Of a stretch of 64,000 nucleotides of DNA, positions 1 through 7,887 are shown piece by piece (within the stretch, counting starts at the first letter, position 1; each line of letters begins with the position of its first letter). The DNA is taken from the NCBI RefSeq assembly GCF_020034665.1, contig NZ_JAIQDI010000002.1, positions 1,116,001 to 1,180,000 of the forward strand, given 5' to 3'. Under the pieces are notes generated by a model. It worked only from the letters and a program-made list of their open reading frames with translations, searched no databases and was not told where the DNA came from. The translations under genes and the position numbers were made by a program. The DNA comes from Niabella beijingensis. Lineage in GTDB: Bacteria; Bacteroidota; Bacteroidia; Chitinophagales; Chitinophagaceae.

Positions 1-1332
1 TGGGCACCGCATTACCCGCTGTTCATTTCCGGGGATCTTATACACTGGAAACAGTCCGGCTATATTTTTAATAAAACGCCGGACTGGGCCTCGTCTTCTT
101 TCTGGGCGCCCGAATTATTGTACAGAAACGGCATTTATTATGTGTATTATACTGCACGGAAAAAATCGGATGGTATCTCCTGTATCGGTGTGGCTACGTC
201 TGAGGATCCTGAAAAAGGTTTTACGGACAGGGGCATCGTAGTAGAATTTGGTAAGGAGGCCATCGATGCCTTTGTGGCGGAGGAAAACGGACAATGGTAT
301 ATTACCTTTAAAGCCTATGGGCTGGATGACCGTCCGATCGAGTTGCTGGGATATCAGCTTTCGGATGACGGTCTGAAGACCGTTGGCGCGCCTTTTATGC
401 TGCTGCGGGGTGAGAAGAAGAAGGGCATGGAGGGCCAGTGTATCGTCCGGCGTAATAACTATTACTATTTGTTTTACTCAGCAGGTGATTGTTGCGGCCT
501 GCGTTGCAGTTACCATGTGAATGTGGCAAGATCCAAAACCCTGAAGGGACCCTATACCCCGTTTGAAGGGAATCCTGTGCTGGATGCTTTTGATGACTGG
601 AAATGTACGGGGCATGGTACGATTGTGACTGATAAGAAAGGAACCGACTATTTTCTTTTTCATGCGTACAATAAAATAACGGATGTGCATACCGGCCGGC
701 AGGGAATGCTGGCGCGGTTGCGTTGGGATGAACAGACGGGGTGGCCTTCCTTTTATCCCGTACCAGGGGAGCCGGTTAGAGGGTTTTCGGATGATTTTTC
801 CGGTACATCCCTGAATGCCGCGTGGCAATGGGATTTCAGGCATACGCAACCTGTGAGCCGGCCCGGAAAAGGGTGGCTGTATTTGTCGGGAACACCCGGC
901 CCGGAAAACAGGACGGGTACCGCATTGACGATAAGGCCCTTTTATGCCGACTATGAGATGACAACCGCTGTTCTCAACCGTAACCCCGCGCTGAAGGGGT
1001 TAACGGTTTATGCCGATGCGGACCAGGCCATAGGTATCGGCGTGAAAAATGACAGCGTGGAAGTCTGGTGTGTAAAAGATAAGGTCCGCAGCGTTTTAAG
1101 AACCGTTAAAATAAATGGCGCCCTTACCTGTTATCTTAAAATGACCGTAATGGAGGGAAAACCATCCGGCTTTTATTGGAGCAATGATCCTCATAACTGG
1201 AAAGCGGTGGACATGGATGGTACCGGTATTTCCGGATTTTTGCCGCCCTGGGACAGAAGCTCAAGGCCGGGATTGCAGCAGCAGGGTACCGCCCCCGCCG
1301 CCTTCGGTTTTTTCCGGATCCGGTATTTTTAG
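1..1332 (+). CDS. Glycoside hydrolase family 43 enzyme, 5' end outside the window
   Basis: The frame is open from base 1 to a TAG at 1330, so the start lies upstream and only the last 443 residues are seen. The remaining blades of the five-bladed GH43 propeller are clear: a 'SGDLIHWKQSG' segment, 'FWAPELLYRNGIYYVYY', an 'AIDAF' Asp that fits the pKa-modulating Asp (about residue 89 of the window frame), 'KGMEGQCI' with the likely general acid Glu (about residue 144), and 'GHGTIV'. From about residue 265 a beta-sandwich follows ('DDFSGTSLNAAW' onward), the C-terminal domain common on beta-xylosidase/arabinofuranosidase members. The family cleaves arabinose or xylose side chains or xylo-oligosaccharides; which of these applies cannot be read from this fragment. 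The N-terminal catalytic Asp and any signal peptide are not visible. The next gene is 200 bp away and unrelated. Confidence 0.88.
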   Translation, partial: WAPHYPLFISGDLIHWKQSGYIFNKTPDWASSSFWAPELLYRNGIYYVYYTARKKSDGISCIGVATSEDPEKGFTDRGIVVEFGKEAIDAFVAEENGQWYITFKAYGLDDRPIELLGYQLSDDGLKTVGAPFMLLRGEKKKGMEGQCIVRRNNYYYLFYSAGDCCGLRCSYHVNVARSKTLKGPYTPFEGNPVLDAFDDWKCTGHGTIVTDKKGTDYFLFHAYNKITDVHTGRQGMLARLRWDEQTGWPSFYPVPGEPVRGFSDDFSGTSLNAAWQWDFRHTQPVSRPGKGWLYLSGTPGPENRTGTALTIRPFYADYEMTTAVLNRNPALKGLTVYADADQAIGIGVKNDSVEVWCVKDKVRSVLRTVKINGALTCYLKMTVMEGKPSGFYWSNDPHNWKAVDMDGTGISGFLPPWDRSSRPGLQQQGTAPAAFGFFRIRYF

Positions 1333-1531
1333 CGGCAGTACCGGTGCTCCTGATCACAATCATCTGTGCGGATGGAAAGATCGCAGACCTGGCTTTTTTC
1401 GACTGAGGTCGTTTATTCAGCCCACCAGCGGGAGATAATATTGGAGAATACTTCTTGTATTTTTAAAGTAAGTATATCAACAACCCGAAATACTTTAATG
1501 AACCGGTTGGATTAAGTATATTTATAGTTAT

Positions 1532-1912
1532 ATGAAACACCAATTTGACAACCATCATTACAACAAGTATCTGCAGCCCTATGCAAATAAGCTCCGTAAA
1601 AGTATGACAAAGGCAGAAGCCTGCTTATGGAAGTATATTCTACGCGCCCGACAGCTTAACGGATATGCTTTTCGACGGCAGCGGCCGGTACTTAACTATG
1701 TTGCTGATTTCATGTGCATAGAACTTATGCTGATCATTGAGGTAGATGGCATTACGCATCATTGGGAAGGTGCTTTGGAGCGGGATGCTGTTCGTCAACA
1801 AAAACTGGAAGCAGCAGGCTTTAGGGTATTGCGTTTTGAAGATCATGAAGTATTAAACAACATGAGCAATGTGCATGCCTTTCTGGTAGAGTGGATCGAA
1901 AAGCACCAGTAG
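1532..1912 (+). CDS. DUF559 domain protein (PD-(D/E)XK endonuclease-like)
   Basis: A 126-residue cytosolic protein that is essentially one DUF559 domain. Visible family marks are 'KAEACLWKYILRARQLNGY', 'FRRQRPVLNYVADF', 'LIIEVDGITHH' and 'LEAAGFRVLRFEDHEVL'. The Asp of 'VADF', the Glu of 'IEVDG' and the surrounding strand fit the PD-(D/E)XK nuclease fold related to very-short-patch-repair endonucleases. No cellular role is established for such stand-alone proteins. The gene is isolated: about 200 bp of AT-rich DNA lies upstream, and two diverged copies of an intergenic repeat follow directly downstream. It starts at ATG and ends at TAG, with no signal peptide. The family call is firm; the function is open. 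Confidence 0.85.
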   Translation: MKHQFDNHHYNKYLQPYANKLRKSMTKAEACLWKYILRARQLNGYAFRRQRPVLNYVADFMCIELMLIIEVDGITHHWEGALERDAVRQQKLEAAGFRVLRFEDHEVLNNMSNVHAFLVEWIEKHQ

Positions 1913-1940
1913 TTTGTCCATCTCGGTTTGAGATACTCTG

Positions 1941-2085
1941 ATCATGAAGGTTCCACCCCGCCTGCGGGGGATAGTGCAGTGGTTTTTAGTTCGCAGCGTT
2001 CTTATGTTATACGGATTGAAGGAAATTATATTATCCCCCTCTTGGAGGGGGAAGGGCTTCGGGCTAAGGGATTTTTCGACCGGGG
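1941..2085. repeat. Intergenic repeat, copy 1
   Basis: This segment matches 2116-2260 at a constant 175-bp offset. The strongest part is 2006-2085 (GTTATACGGATTGAAG..., then CTTCGGGCTAAGG, then a CGACCGGGG end). It holds a perfect hairpin, CCCCCTC-TTG-GAGGGGG at 2035-2051. The left part (ATCATGAAGGTTCCACCCC at 1941) also aligns with copy 2, with a one-base length difference that is made up by about 1987. Part of the gap between genes 1913-2345; no convincing reading frame is present. Confidence 0.8.
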
Positions 2086-2115
2086 AGGAGGCTCTGATCT
2101 TATTGTAGGATGCTT

Positions 2116-2260
2116 ATCATTGAAGGTGCCGCCCCGGTCGCTCGGAATAATGAGTCATCTCTAGTTTACAGTGTTCTAACGTTATACGGATTGAAGAAAA
2201 TTACATTATCCTCCTCTTGGAGGGGGAAGGGCTTCGGGCTAAGGCGTTTTTCGATCGGGG
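2116..2260. repeat. Intergenic repeat, copy 2
   Basis: Second copy of the element at 1941-2085, with scattered substitutions. Its hairpin (2211-2226 region) is kept: the third C of the left arm has become T, which still allows a G-T/G-U pair opposite the G-rich arm. Remaining bases 2261-2345 show only a weak echo of the unit ('ATAATGAG' recurs), and nothing else recognisable before the end of the leftward esterase gene. Confidence 0.8.
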
Positions 2261-2345
2261 GCAGGAACCAGGCCCCGTAATGTACGGATCATCCATCGAG
2301 AGTGCTCATCCTGCTTATTGAGATAATGAGCCGGCTTTAGCGATG

Positions 2346-4301
2346 CTATGGCTCAAAACGATACGTTTTTCCTTCAGTGGTCAGTTTGAAATGATCCGTT
2401 CTGAACGGTGCTGCCGGCAGCCCGTTTTTATTGTACAGATCGATGGTCCCCGGTTCACCGCTCCATAGATACCTTACCTGTTCGGGTGCTTTTACTGCGG
2501 GATGATAAACAACAACGGAATGTTCGTCTTTTAAACAGGCTTTTGCCCAGTGAAAGATCCGGTCGGCCCCGGCGATTGCAAACCCCCGGATATAACCGTA
2601 TTTGTTTTTACAAACTATATTTTTATCAAAGCTGATCACGATGCTGTCGCCCGTTATTTCCATGTGTTTATAGCGGGGGCTGGTTGCGATACTGTCCGCA
2701 TTATAAACCTCACTCAGGGCGGTCATCCCCAGGCGCCGGCCTGCCTCCAGTTTATTGTGCGGATGCAGGTTGTCTGCCTCGCCGATATCAATGGTCACTG
2801 CCATACCGGTATGGGCCAGGGTGAGGGCCGATGATTGTGCCTCGCGCAGTTCGGCCCATTCATTTTCTTCCGGCTGGTCCGGCTCCTTGCCTAAATTGGG
2901 TAGTTGCACGAGTAAAAAAGGCAGGTCCCCCTGATTGAATTGTTTGCGCCAGTCGGTGATCATAGCTGGTAACAGCTGTTTGTATTCCGCGGCCCGTCCC
3001 GTATTGGCTTCCCCCTGGTACCATATAAATCCTTTGATGTTGAATTGTGTAAGGGGGGCAATATTCGCATTGTACAGGATGGCGGGGGTGCCAAAGATGT
3101 AATGGTTGGCGACCAGCGGTTTTTTAAATGTTAATGGGCTGATCTGTACGCCCTTTTTATACTTCCAGGCACCCGCTAAAAACGGGTTCCAGAACATATT
3201 ATACATACCGCCTTTTCCCCCGGCATCAAATACACGAACCACCACCAGGTTGTTTTTGGGTTTAAGTAAACTGTCCGGGATCTTATAGGTATACATATTC
3301 ATATTGCCGTAGCCTTCACCGATTTTCACTCCGTTCACCCAGCAGATGTTATAATCGTCTACCTGCCCAAGGCTGATGGTGGTGTTGCCCAGGAAATCCT
3401 TCGGGAAGGAATCGTAGCTCTTTCGGAACCATACGGATCCGTCATAATCTTTTAATTCATTGTCTTCCCAGTGAGACGGCTGGTTCATTGTTTTCCAGTC
3501 GCTGATATCGGTATCCGGCAGATACCATTGATGCACCAGGCCGGGATCATCTTTCAGATAGCCAGCTTGCTCCCAGGAGGATCTTATTTTTTCGAAATCG
3601 GCGGTTATTGTTTTCATACTTTTACCCGGAGCAAGATAGGTATCGTAAAAGCCGGCAAATTGCGGAAAGGGGCGAAGCGCTTCATTGCTCATCCATTCCT
3701 CAATGGCCGTAGCTCCAAGGTTTACACTGATAAGACCAATGGGGACATCCAGGTGCTGTTGCAGGTAGCTGCCAAAGAAAAAACCTGCAGCACTGAAAGC
3801 GTGCACCTCTTTTACACGGGCGATCTTCCAGGAACCGCCCTTTACGGTGTCCTGCGGCACAAAATCAGCACCGATTGCCACGGTAAACAGCCGTATGTTA
3901 TTATTGTTATAGGTTGCTGTGTCGGGCTGGGGATCGGCTTCTTTTACGCTGAACTGCATATTGCTTTGCCCGCTGCAGATCCAGATATCACCAAACAGCA
4001 GGTTTGACATCTCGATCCGGTTGTTACCCTCGATTATGATGTTGTAGGGGCCGCCGGCCGGTTGGGCTGGCAGGGTTATTTCCCATTTCCCGTTTGTTGC
4101 TTTAGTGCGGTAGGTGGTATGGTTGAATACCAGGGAAACGGTTTCTCCGTTGGCTGCGGTTCCCCGAATGGTACAGGGTTTATTTCTTTGCAATACCATA
4201 TTGCTTTGGTAAAGAGCGGGTAATTTTACATCGGCCAGGACCGGCAGAACGGTGGTGATGATAAGTAGCGCTGTAAATAGGAATCTGAATACTGGTTTCA
4301 T
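2346..4301 (-). CDS. Sialate O-acetylesterase family protein (SGNH), leftward paralogue
   Basis: A 651-residue secreted esterase. I place the start at the ATG at 4299-4301 because it begins a clean signal peptide ('MKPVFRFLFTALLIITTVLPVLA'); an in-frame ATG 87 bp upstream would add an unrelated N-terminus. After an Ig-like entry domain ('LPALYQSNMVLQRN'), SGNH block I is 'WICSGQSNMQFSV' with the nucleophile Ser113. A galactose-binding-like sandwich is inserted ('DYDGSVWFRKSYDSFP'), followed by 'GFIWYQGEANTGR' and the block V His in 'NLHPHNKLEAGRRLG'. The family removes O-acetyl groups from sialic acids or from plant and microbial glycans; the true substrate here is unknown. It is divergent from a close paralogue at 4507, and the two share the same domain order. 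Confidence 0.85.
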   Translation of the reverse strand: MKPVFRFLFTALLIITTVLPVLADVKLPALYQSNMVLQRNKPCTIRGTAANGETVSLVFNHTTYRTKATNGKWEITLPAQPAGGPYNIIIEGNNRIEMSNLLFGDIWICSGQSNMQFSVKEADPQPDTATYNNNNIRLFTVAIGADFVPQDTVKGGSWKIARVKEVHAFSAAGFFFGSYLQQHLDVPIGLISVNLGATAIEEWMSNEALRPFPQFAGFYDTYLAPGKSMKTITADFEKIRSSWEQAGYLKDDPGLVHQWYLPDTDISDWKTMNQPSHWEDNELKDYDGSVWFRKSYDSFPKDFLGNTTISLGQVDDYNICWVNGVKIGEGYGNMNMYTYKIPDSLLKPKNNLVVVRVFDAGGKGGMYNMFWNPFLAGAWKYKKGVQISPLTFKKPLVANHYIFGTPAILYNANIAPLTQFNIKGFIWYQGEANTGRAAEYKQLLPAMITDWRKQFNQGDLPFLLVQLPNLGKEPDQPEENEWAELREAQSSALTLAHTGMAVTIDIGEADNLHPHNKLEAGRRLGMTALSEVYNADSIATSPRYKHMEITGDSIVISFDKNIVCKNKYGYIRGFAIAGADRIFHWAKACLKDEHSVVVYHPAVKAPEQVRYLWSGEPGTIDLYNKNGLPAAPFRTDHFKLTTEGKTYRFEP

Positions 4302-4506
4302 CCGGTTTTTATTAAAGACTCTTGGCAAAAAGAACGGGTGGGAATCGCATTTGCCATACGGTACTGCGAACCGGAAAATGTGATCCACCGGGTATAAGTA
4401 CGTTCAGCAGGCCGCTACCTCTATTGAAATTCAGAATTTATAATAGCGGTAAACGATCCTTCAGGTGTCTTTATAAAACGATCCTGTGGGTGTATAAATT
4501 TTTTTA

Positions 4507-6441
4507 ATGAAAAGACTACTCTTGCTCTGTTTTGTTTTGCTGTCATTGGGAAATCGTATTGCGGCGCAGTTAAAACTGCCGGCGTTGTTTGCAGACAGCA
4601 TGGTATTGCAGCGCAATACCAGCGCGCCGGTATGGGGCTGGGCAGCTCCCGGGCAAAAAGTAGAAGTGAGCGGAAGCTGGTCGGATAAGGTGATACGGGC
4701 AGTTGCCGGTAACGACGGGAAATGGATGCTGCGGCTTCCCACTCCCGGAGCCGGGGGCCCTTATACATTACGTATTAAAGCCGGAACGGAAAAAAGATTA
4801 CAGGGCGTGTTGATCGGCGAAGTGTGGATCTGCTCCGGTCAGTCGAATATGGAAATGCCCGTGGAGGGCTGGACTACCGACCCTGTCAGGAATTCGGCAC
4901 AGGAGATAGCAGCGGCCAATTATCCTGCCATCCGGTTGTTCACTGTTGAAAAAGACATTGCCTATGCTCCGCGTGAAGATGTGAAAGGTACCTGGTCGGC
5001 CTGTTCTCCGGCATCGGTGCGCACTTTTAGTGCTACCGCTTATTTTTTTGGAAAGGAGCTGTACAATAAACTGAAAGTGCCTGTCGGGCTGATTCATACC
5101 AGTTGGGGCGGCACGGTGGCTGAAGCCTGGACGAGTGAGGCAGGACTGCGCACTATGGGCGACTTTAATAAAGAGCTCGGCACCATCGATTCTATTCGTG
5201 AAAATAGGGCAGCTATCGTAGAACAGGATCGTAGGAATGATCTTAAATGGCAGCAGGCAGTGAATGATGACGGGGCTGCGTATACCACAGCAGACGGGAC
5301 CGGCTGGAAGACCATGAAACTTCCGGTGTTTTGGGAAGATGCCGGGCTGCCGGATATCGATGGTGTTGTATGGTTTAAGCACAGGGTGATGATACCCCGT
5401 GAGTGGGCCGGAAAAGCGCTCCGGCTGGACCTGGGCCCGATTGACGACCGGGATGTGATGTACTTTAACGGAGTGGCGGTAGACAGTACCACGCAGGGTT
5501 TTACCTGGGCCGCCGAAAGGCATTATTCCATACCCGGAAAACTGGTAAAGGCCGGAGATAATATGATTACAGTTAAAATCATCGACGATGGGGGCAGCGG
5601 TGGTATGTATGGAAAAGCGGAACAAATGGTATTGTACCCGGCCGGCGGGGTTGCCGCATCCGGCATAAAACTAAACGGGGAATGGCAGTATAAACTGGCT
5701 GCTGTAAAACCAAAGCCGTTATTAAATACCTGGCCCAATCAACCGTCGGTATTGTATAACGCCATGATCGCACCGCTGGTGCCTTTTGCCATAAAGGGTG
5801 CCATCTGGTACCAGGGGGAATCCAATGTGGGCAGGGCAAAACAGTATACTACTTTATTCCCGCTGATGATCGGCGACTGGCGCCGGAAATGGGATCAGGG
5901 TAACTTCCCTTTTTATTTTGTACAGATCGCTCCCTTTAAATACTGGGGCGAAACCACACAGGCCGCTGAATTACGTGATGCACAGCGGAGAACACTGTCC
6001 CTGTCGCCCCATACGGGTATGGCGGTCACACTTGATATCGGTAATACCGATAATATCCATCCATCCGATAAACCGGAAGTGGGGAAACGCCTGGCACTTT
6101 GGGCGCTGGGTGAAACGTATAAAATGAATGGAACGGTTTATTCCGGGCCGCTCTATAAAAATTTTGAAGTGAAGGAGCATAAAGTTGTTGTATCGTTTAC
6201 TCATACGGATAGTGGTCTTAAGGCGGGTTCCGGAGCCCTGGAGGGCTTTGAACTTCAGGGGGCTGATGGCTTATGGAAGCCGGCAACAGCAGTAGTTGAA
6301 GGCAATACGGTGGTGGTGAGCAGCGATGCCGTTTTAAACCCGATAGGGGTGCGCTATGCATTTTATGCGGCCTCTGCTGGTACCTTGTTTAACGGAAGCG
6401 GGCTGCCGGCTTCGTCGTTTACTTCGGCCGCATTAAAATGA
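4507..6441 (+). CDS. Sialate O-acetylesterase family protein (SGNH), rightward paralogue
   Basis: A 644-residue secreted esterase, first gene of a rightward operon. A signal peptide ('MKRLLLLCFVLLSLGNRIAA') precedes 'LPALFADSMVLQRN'. The nucleophile motif 'WICSGQSNMEMPV' puts Ser at residue 113, the same number as in the divergent paralogue. An inserted GH2-type jelly roll ('IDGVVWFKHRVMIP', 'GPIDDRDVMYFNGV') comes next, then 'GAIWYQGESNVGR' and 'NIHPSDKPEVGKRLA' with the catalytic His. It likely deacetylates glycans at the surface or in the periplasm before the GH92 enzyme downstream can act. The gap to the next gene is 54 bp. The substrate is inferred from family and context only, since 'sialate' esterases of this family often act on other acetylated sugars. 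Confidence 0.87.
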   Translation: MKRLLLLCFVLLSLGNRIAAQLKLPALFADSMVLQRNTSAPVWGWAAPGQKVEVSGSWSDKVIRAVAGNDGKWMLRLPTPGAGGPYTLRIKAGTEKRLQGVLIGEVWICSGQSNMEMPVEGWTTDPVRNSAQEIAAANYPAIRLFTVEKDIAYAPREDVKGTWSACSPASVRTFSATAYFFGKELYNKLKVPVGLIHTSWGGTVAEAWTSEAGLRTMGDFNKELGTIDSIRENRAAIVEQDRRNDLKWQQAVNDDGAAYTTADGTGWKTMKLPVFWEDAGLPDIDGVVWFKHRVMIPREWAGKALRLDLGPIDDRDVMYFNGVAVDSTTQGFTWAAERHYSIPGKLVKAGDNMITVKIIDDGGSGGMYGKAEQMVLYPAGGVAASGIKLNGEWQYKLAAVKPKPLLNTWPNQPSVLYNAMIAPLVPFAIKGAIWYQGESNVGRAKQYTTLFPLMIGDWRRKWDQGNFPFYFVQIAPFKYWGETTQAAELRDAQRRTLSLSPHTGMAVTLDIGNTDNIHPSDKPEVGKRLALWALGETYKMNGTVYSGPLYKNFEVKEHKVVVSFTHTDSGLKAGSGALEGFELQGADGLWKPATAVVEGNTVVVSSDAVLNPIGVRYAFYAASAGTLFNGSGLPASSFTSAALK

Positions 6442-6495
6442 TAACGTATCTTGTAGAGATCATCCGGTAGCATAATACATTTAAAATAAAGTTTG

Positions 6496-7887
6496 ATGAA
6501 GTTCCTGAATTACTTATGGCTTTTACTTTTTGCCGCTAGTTGTTTTTCCGCCGGTGCCCAGGGCATCCCTGTTTTTAAAAAAGGCGACAGGGTCGTATTT
6601 GTAGGAAACAGTATTACCCATGGCGGGCGCTATCACCAGTATATCTGGTTGTATTATATGACGCGTTTTCCCGGCATGCCCATTACCATCCTGAATGCGG
6701 GGATCGGTGGTGAAATTGCCGGGCAGATGAACAAACGCCTTGAGACGGATGTGTATGCAAAAAAACCTTCGGTTATTGCCCTTACATTTGGTATGAATGA
6801 TACCGGCTATTTTGAATTTTTACAATCGGACAGCGCCACCAAGTCGAAGGAGAAATTAGAACGCTCTTACCAGGCCCTGTTGCAGATGGATGCTTCTTTC
6901 AGAAAACATCCGGATATTAAAAAGATCCTTATCGCCGGTTCTCCGTACGATGAAACGAGCAAATTCGGAAAAAACAATCTCTTCCCTGGTAAAAGCAATG
7001 CAATGCTCAGGATCGCCGGGTTCCAGGAGTCGGTGGCGAAAAAGAGTGGTTGGGGATTCCTGGACCTTACCCGGCCAATGACAGCGATCAATTTGCGCGA
7101 ACAGGAAAAAGATTCAACCTATACCCTCATCGGCAACGACCGGATCCATCCCGGAGTGGACGGCCACCTGGTGATGGCTTATCTGTTTTTAAAAGCGCAG
7201 GGTCTTGCAGGTAAAGAAGTGGCCGATTTTACCATCAATGCTGCTGCATCAAAAGTGGAAAACGGGGTCAATTGTCAGATAACAAACATACAATCAAAAC
7301 CGGGCGGGTTCACCTTCGATTACCTGGCCAGGGCCTTACCCTATCCGGTAGATACAGTGGCCACCGGAGAGTGGGGCGCCATGCAGCGCAGGGAAAGTGA
7401 TGCATTGAAACTGGTCCCGTTTATGAAGGAGCTCAACCAGGAAATGTTGCATATAACCGGCTTGACCGGCAACCGGTATGCGGTGGAAATTGACGGCCGG
7501 AAAATAGGCGAGTGGAGCGGAGCGGAACTGAAAGCCGGCATTAACCTGGCAGCCCAGCGCAGGACACCGCAATACGAGCAGGCGATGGCCGTAAAAAAAC
7601 TGAATGAAGAACGCTGGCAGATCGAGCGGCGGCTCAGGGATTACGCGTGGATGGAGTACGATTTCCTGATGGACAGAGGGCTGTTGATGAAAGATGACCT
7701 GGCAACCCTTGATACTATTTATGCACACCTCAATGAAGGATTTGTGCGTGGCAATCTCGATAACTATCTAAAAGCCCGGTATCCCGAAGTGCGGCAGGGC
7801 TGGCAGAAGCAGATGGATGTGCTGGTGGATGAAATCTACCATATCAACCAGCCTCAGAAACATAGCTTCTTTATACGCGAACTATAG
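6496..7887 (+). CDS. Secreted SGNH/GDSL-type esterase
   Basis: A 463-residue protein starting at ATG 6496 (a TTG one codon upstream is less likely) with signal peptide 'MKFLNYLWLLLFAASCFSAGAQ'. The four SGNH blocks are visible: 'FVGNSITHGG' (Ser39), 'LNAGIGG', 'GMNDTGY' (Asn101) and 'DRIHPGVDGH' with the Asp/His pair near residue 215. The C-terminal 200 residues form a helical extension of a kind seen on rhamnogalacturonan-acetylesterase-like members in Bacteroidota; I cannot assign it a role. It sits between the acetylesterase and the GH92 gene, whose ATG follows this gene's TAG with no gap, which indicates one transcript. It probably deacylates a glycan substrate. Confidence 0.85.
   Translation: MKFLNYLWLLLFAASCFSAGAQGIPVFKKGDRVVFVGNSITHGGRYHQYIWLYYMTRFPGMPITILNAGIGGEIAGQMNKRLETDVYAKKPSVIALTFGMNDTGYFEFLQSDSATKSKEKLERSYQALLQMDASFRKHPDIKKILIAGSPYDETSKFGKNNLFPGKSNAMLRIAGFQESVAKKSGWGFLDLTRPMTAINLREQEKDSTYTLIGNDRIHPGVDGHLVMAYLFLKAQGLAGKEVADFTINAAASKVENGVNCQITNIQSKPGGFTFDYLARALPYPVDTVATGEWGAMQRRESDALKLVPFMKELNQEMLHITGLTGNRYAVEIDGRKIGEWSGAELKAGINLAAQRRTPQYEQAMAVKKLNEERWQIERRLRDYAWMEYDFLMDRGLLMKDDLATLDTIYAHLNEGFVRGNLDNYLKARYPEVRQGWQKQMDVLVDEIYHINQPQKHSFFIREL

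Noticed and set aside
1928..2164. 78-codon plus-strand frame through the intergenic repeats
   Set aside because: It reads across both the hairpin and the repeat junction and has low-complexity content; the repeats explain the sequence better.
1941..2260. CRISPR array
   Set aside because: Only two copies, ~145 bp long and diverged, without short regular spacers or cas genes.
4798..5625. 275-codon minus-strand frame inside the rightward acetylesterase gene
   Set aside because: Antisense shadow of a clear SGNH enzyme; no motif, no start context.
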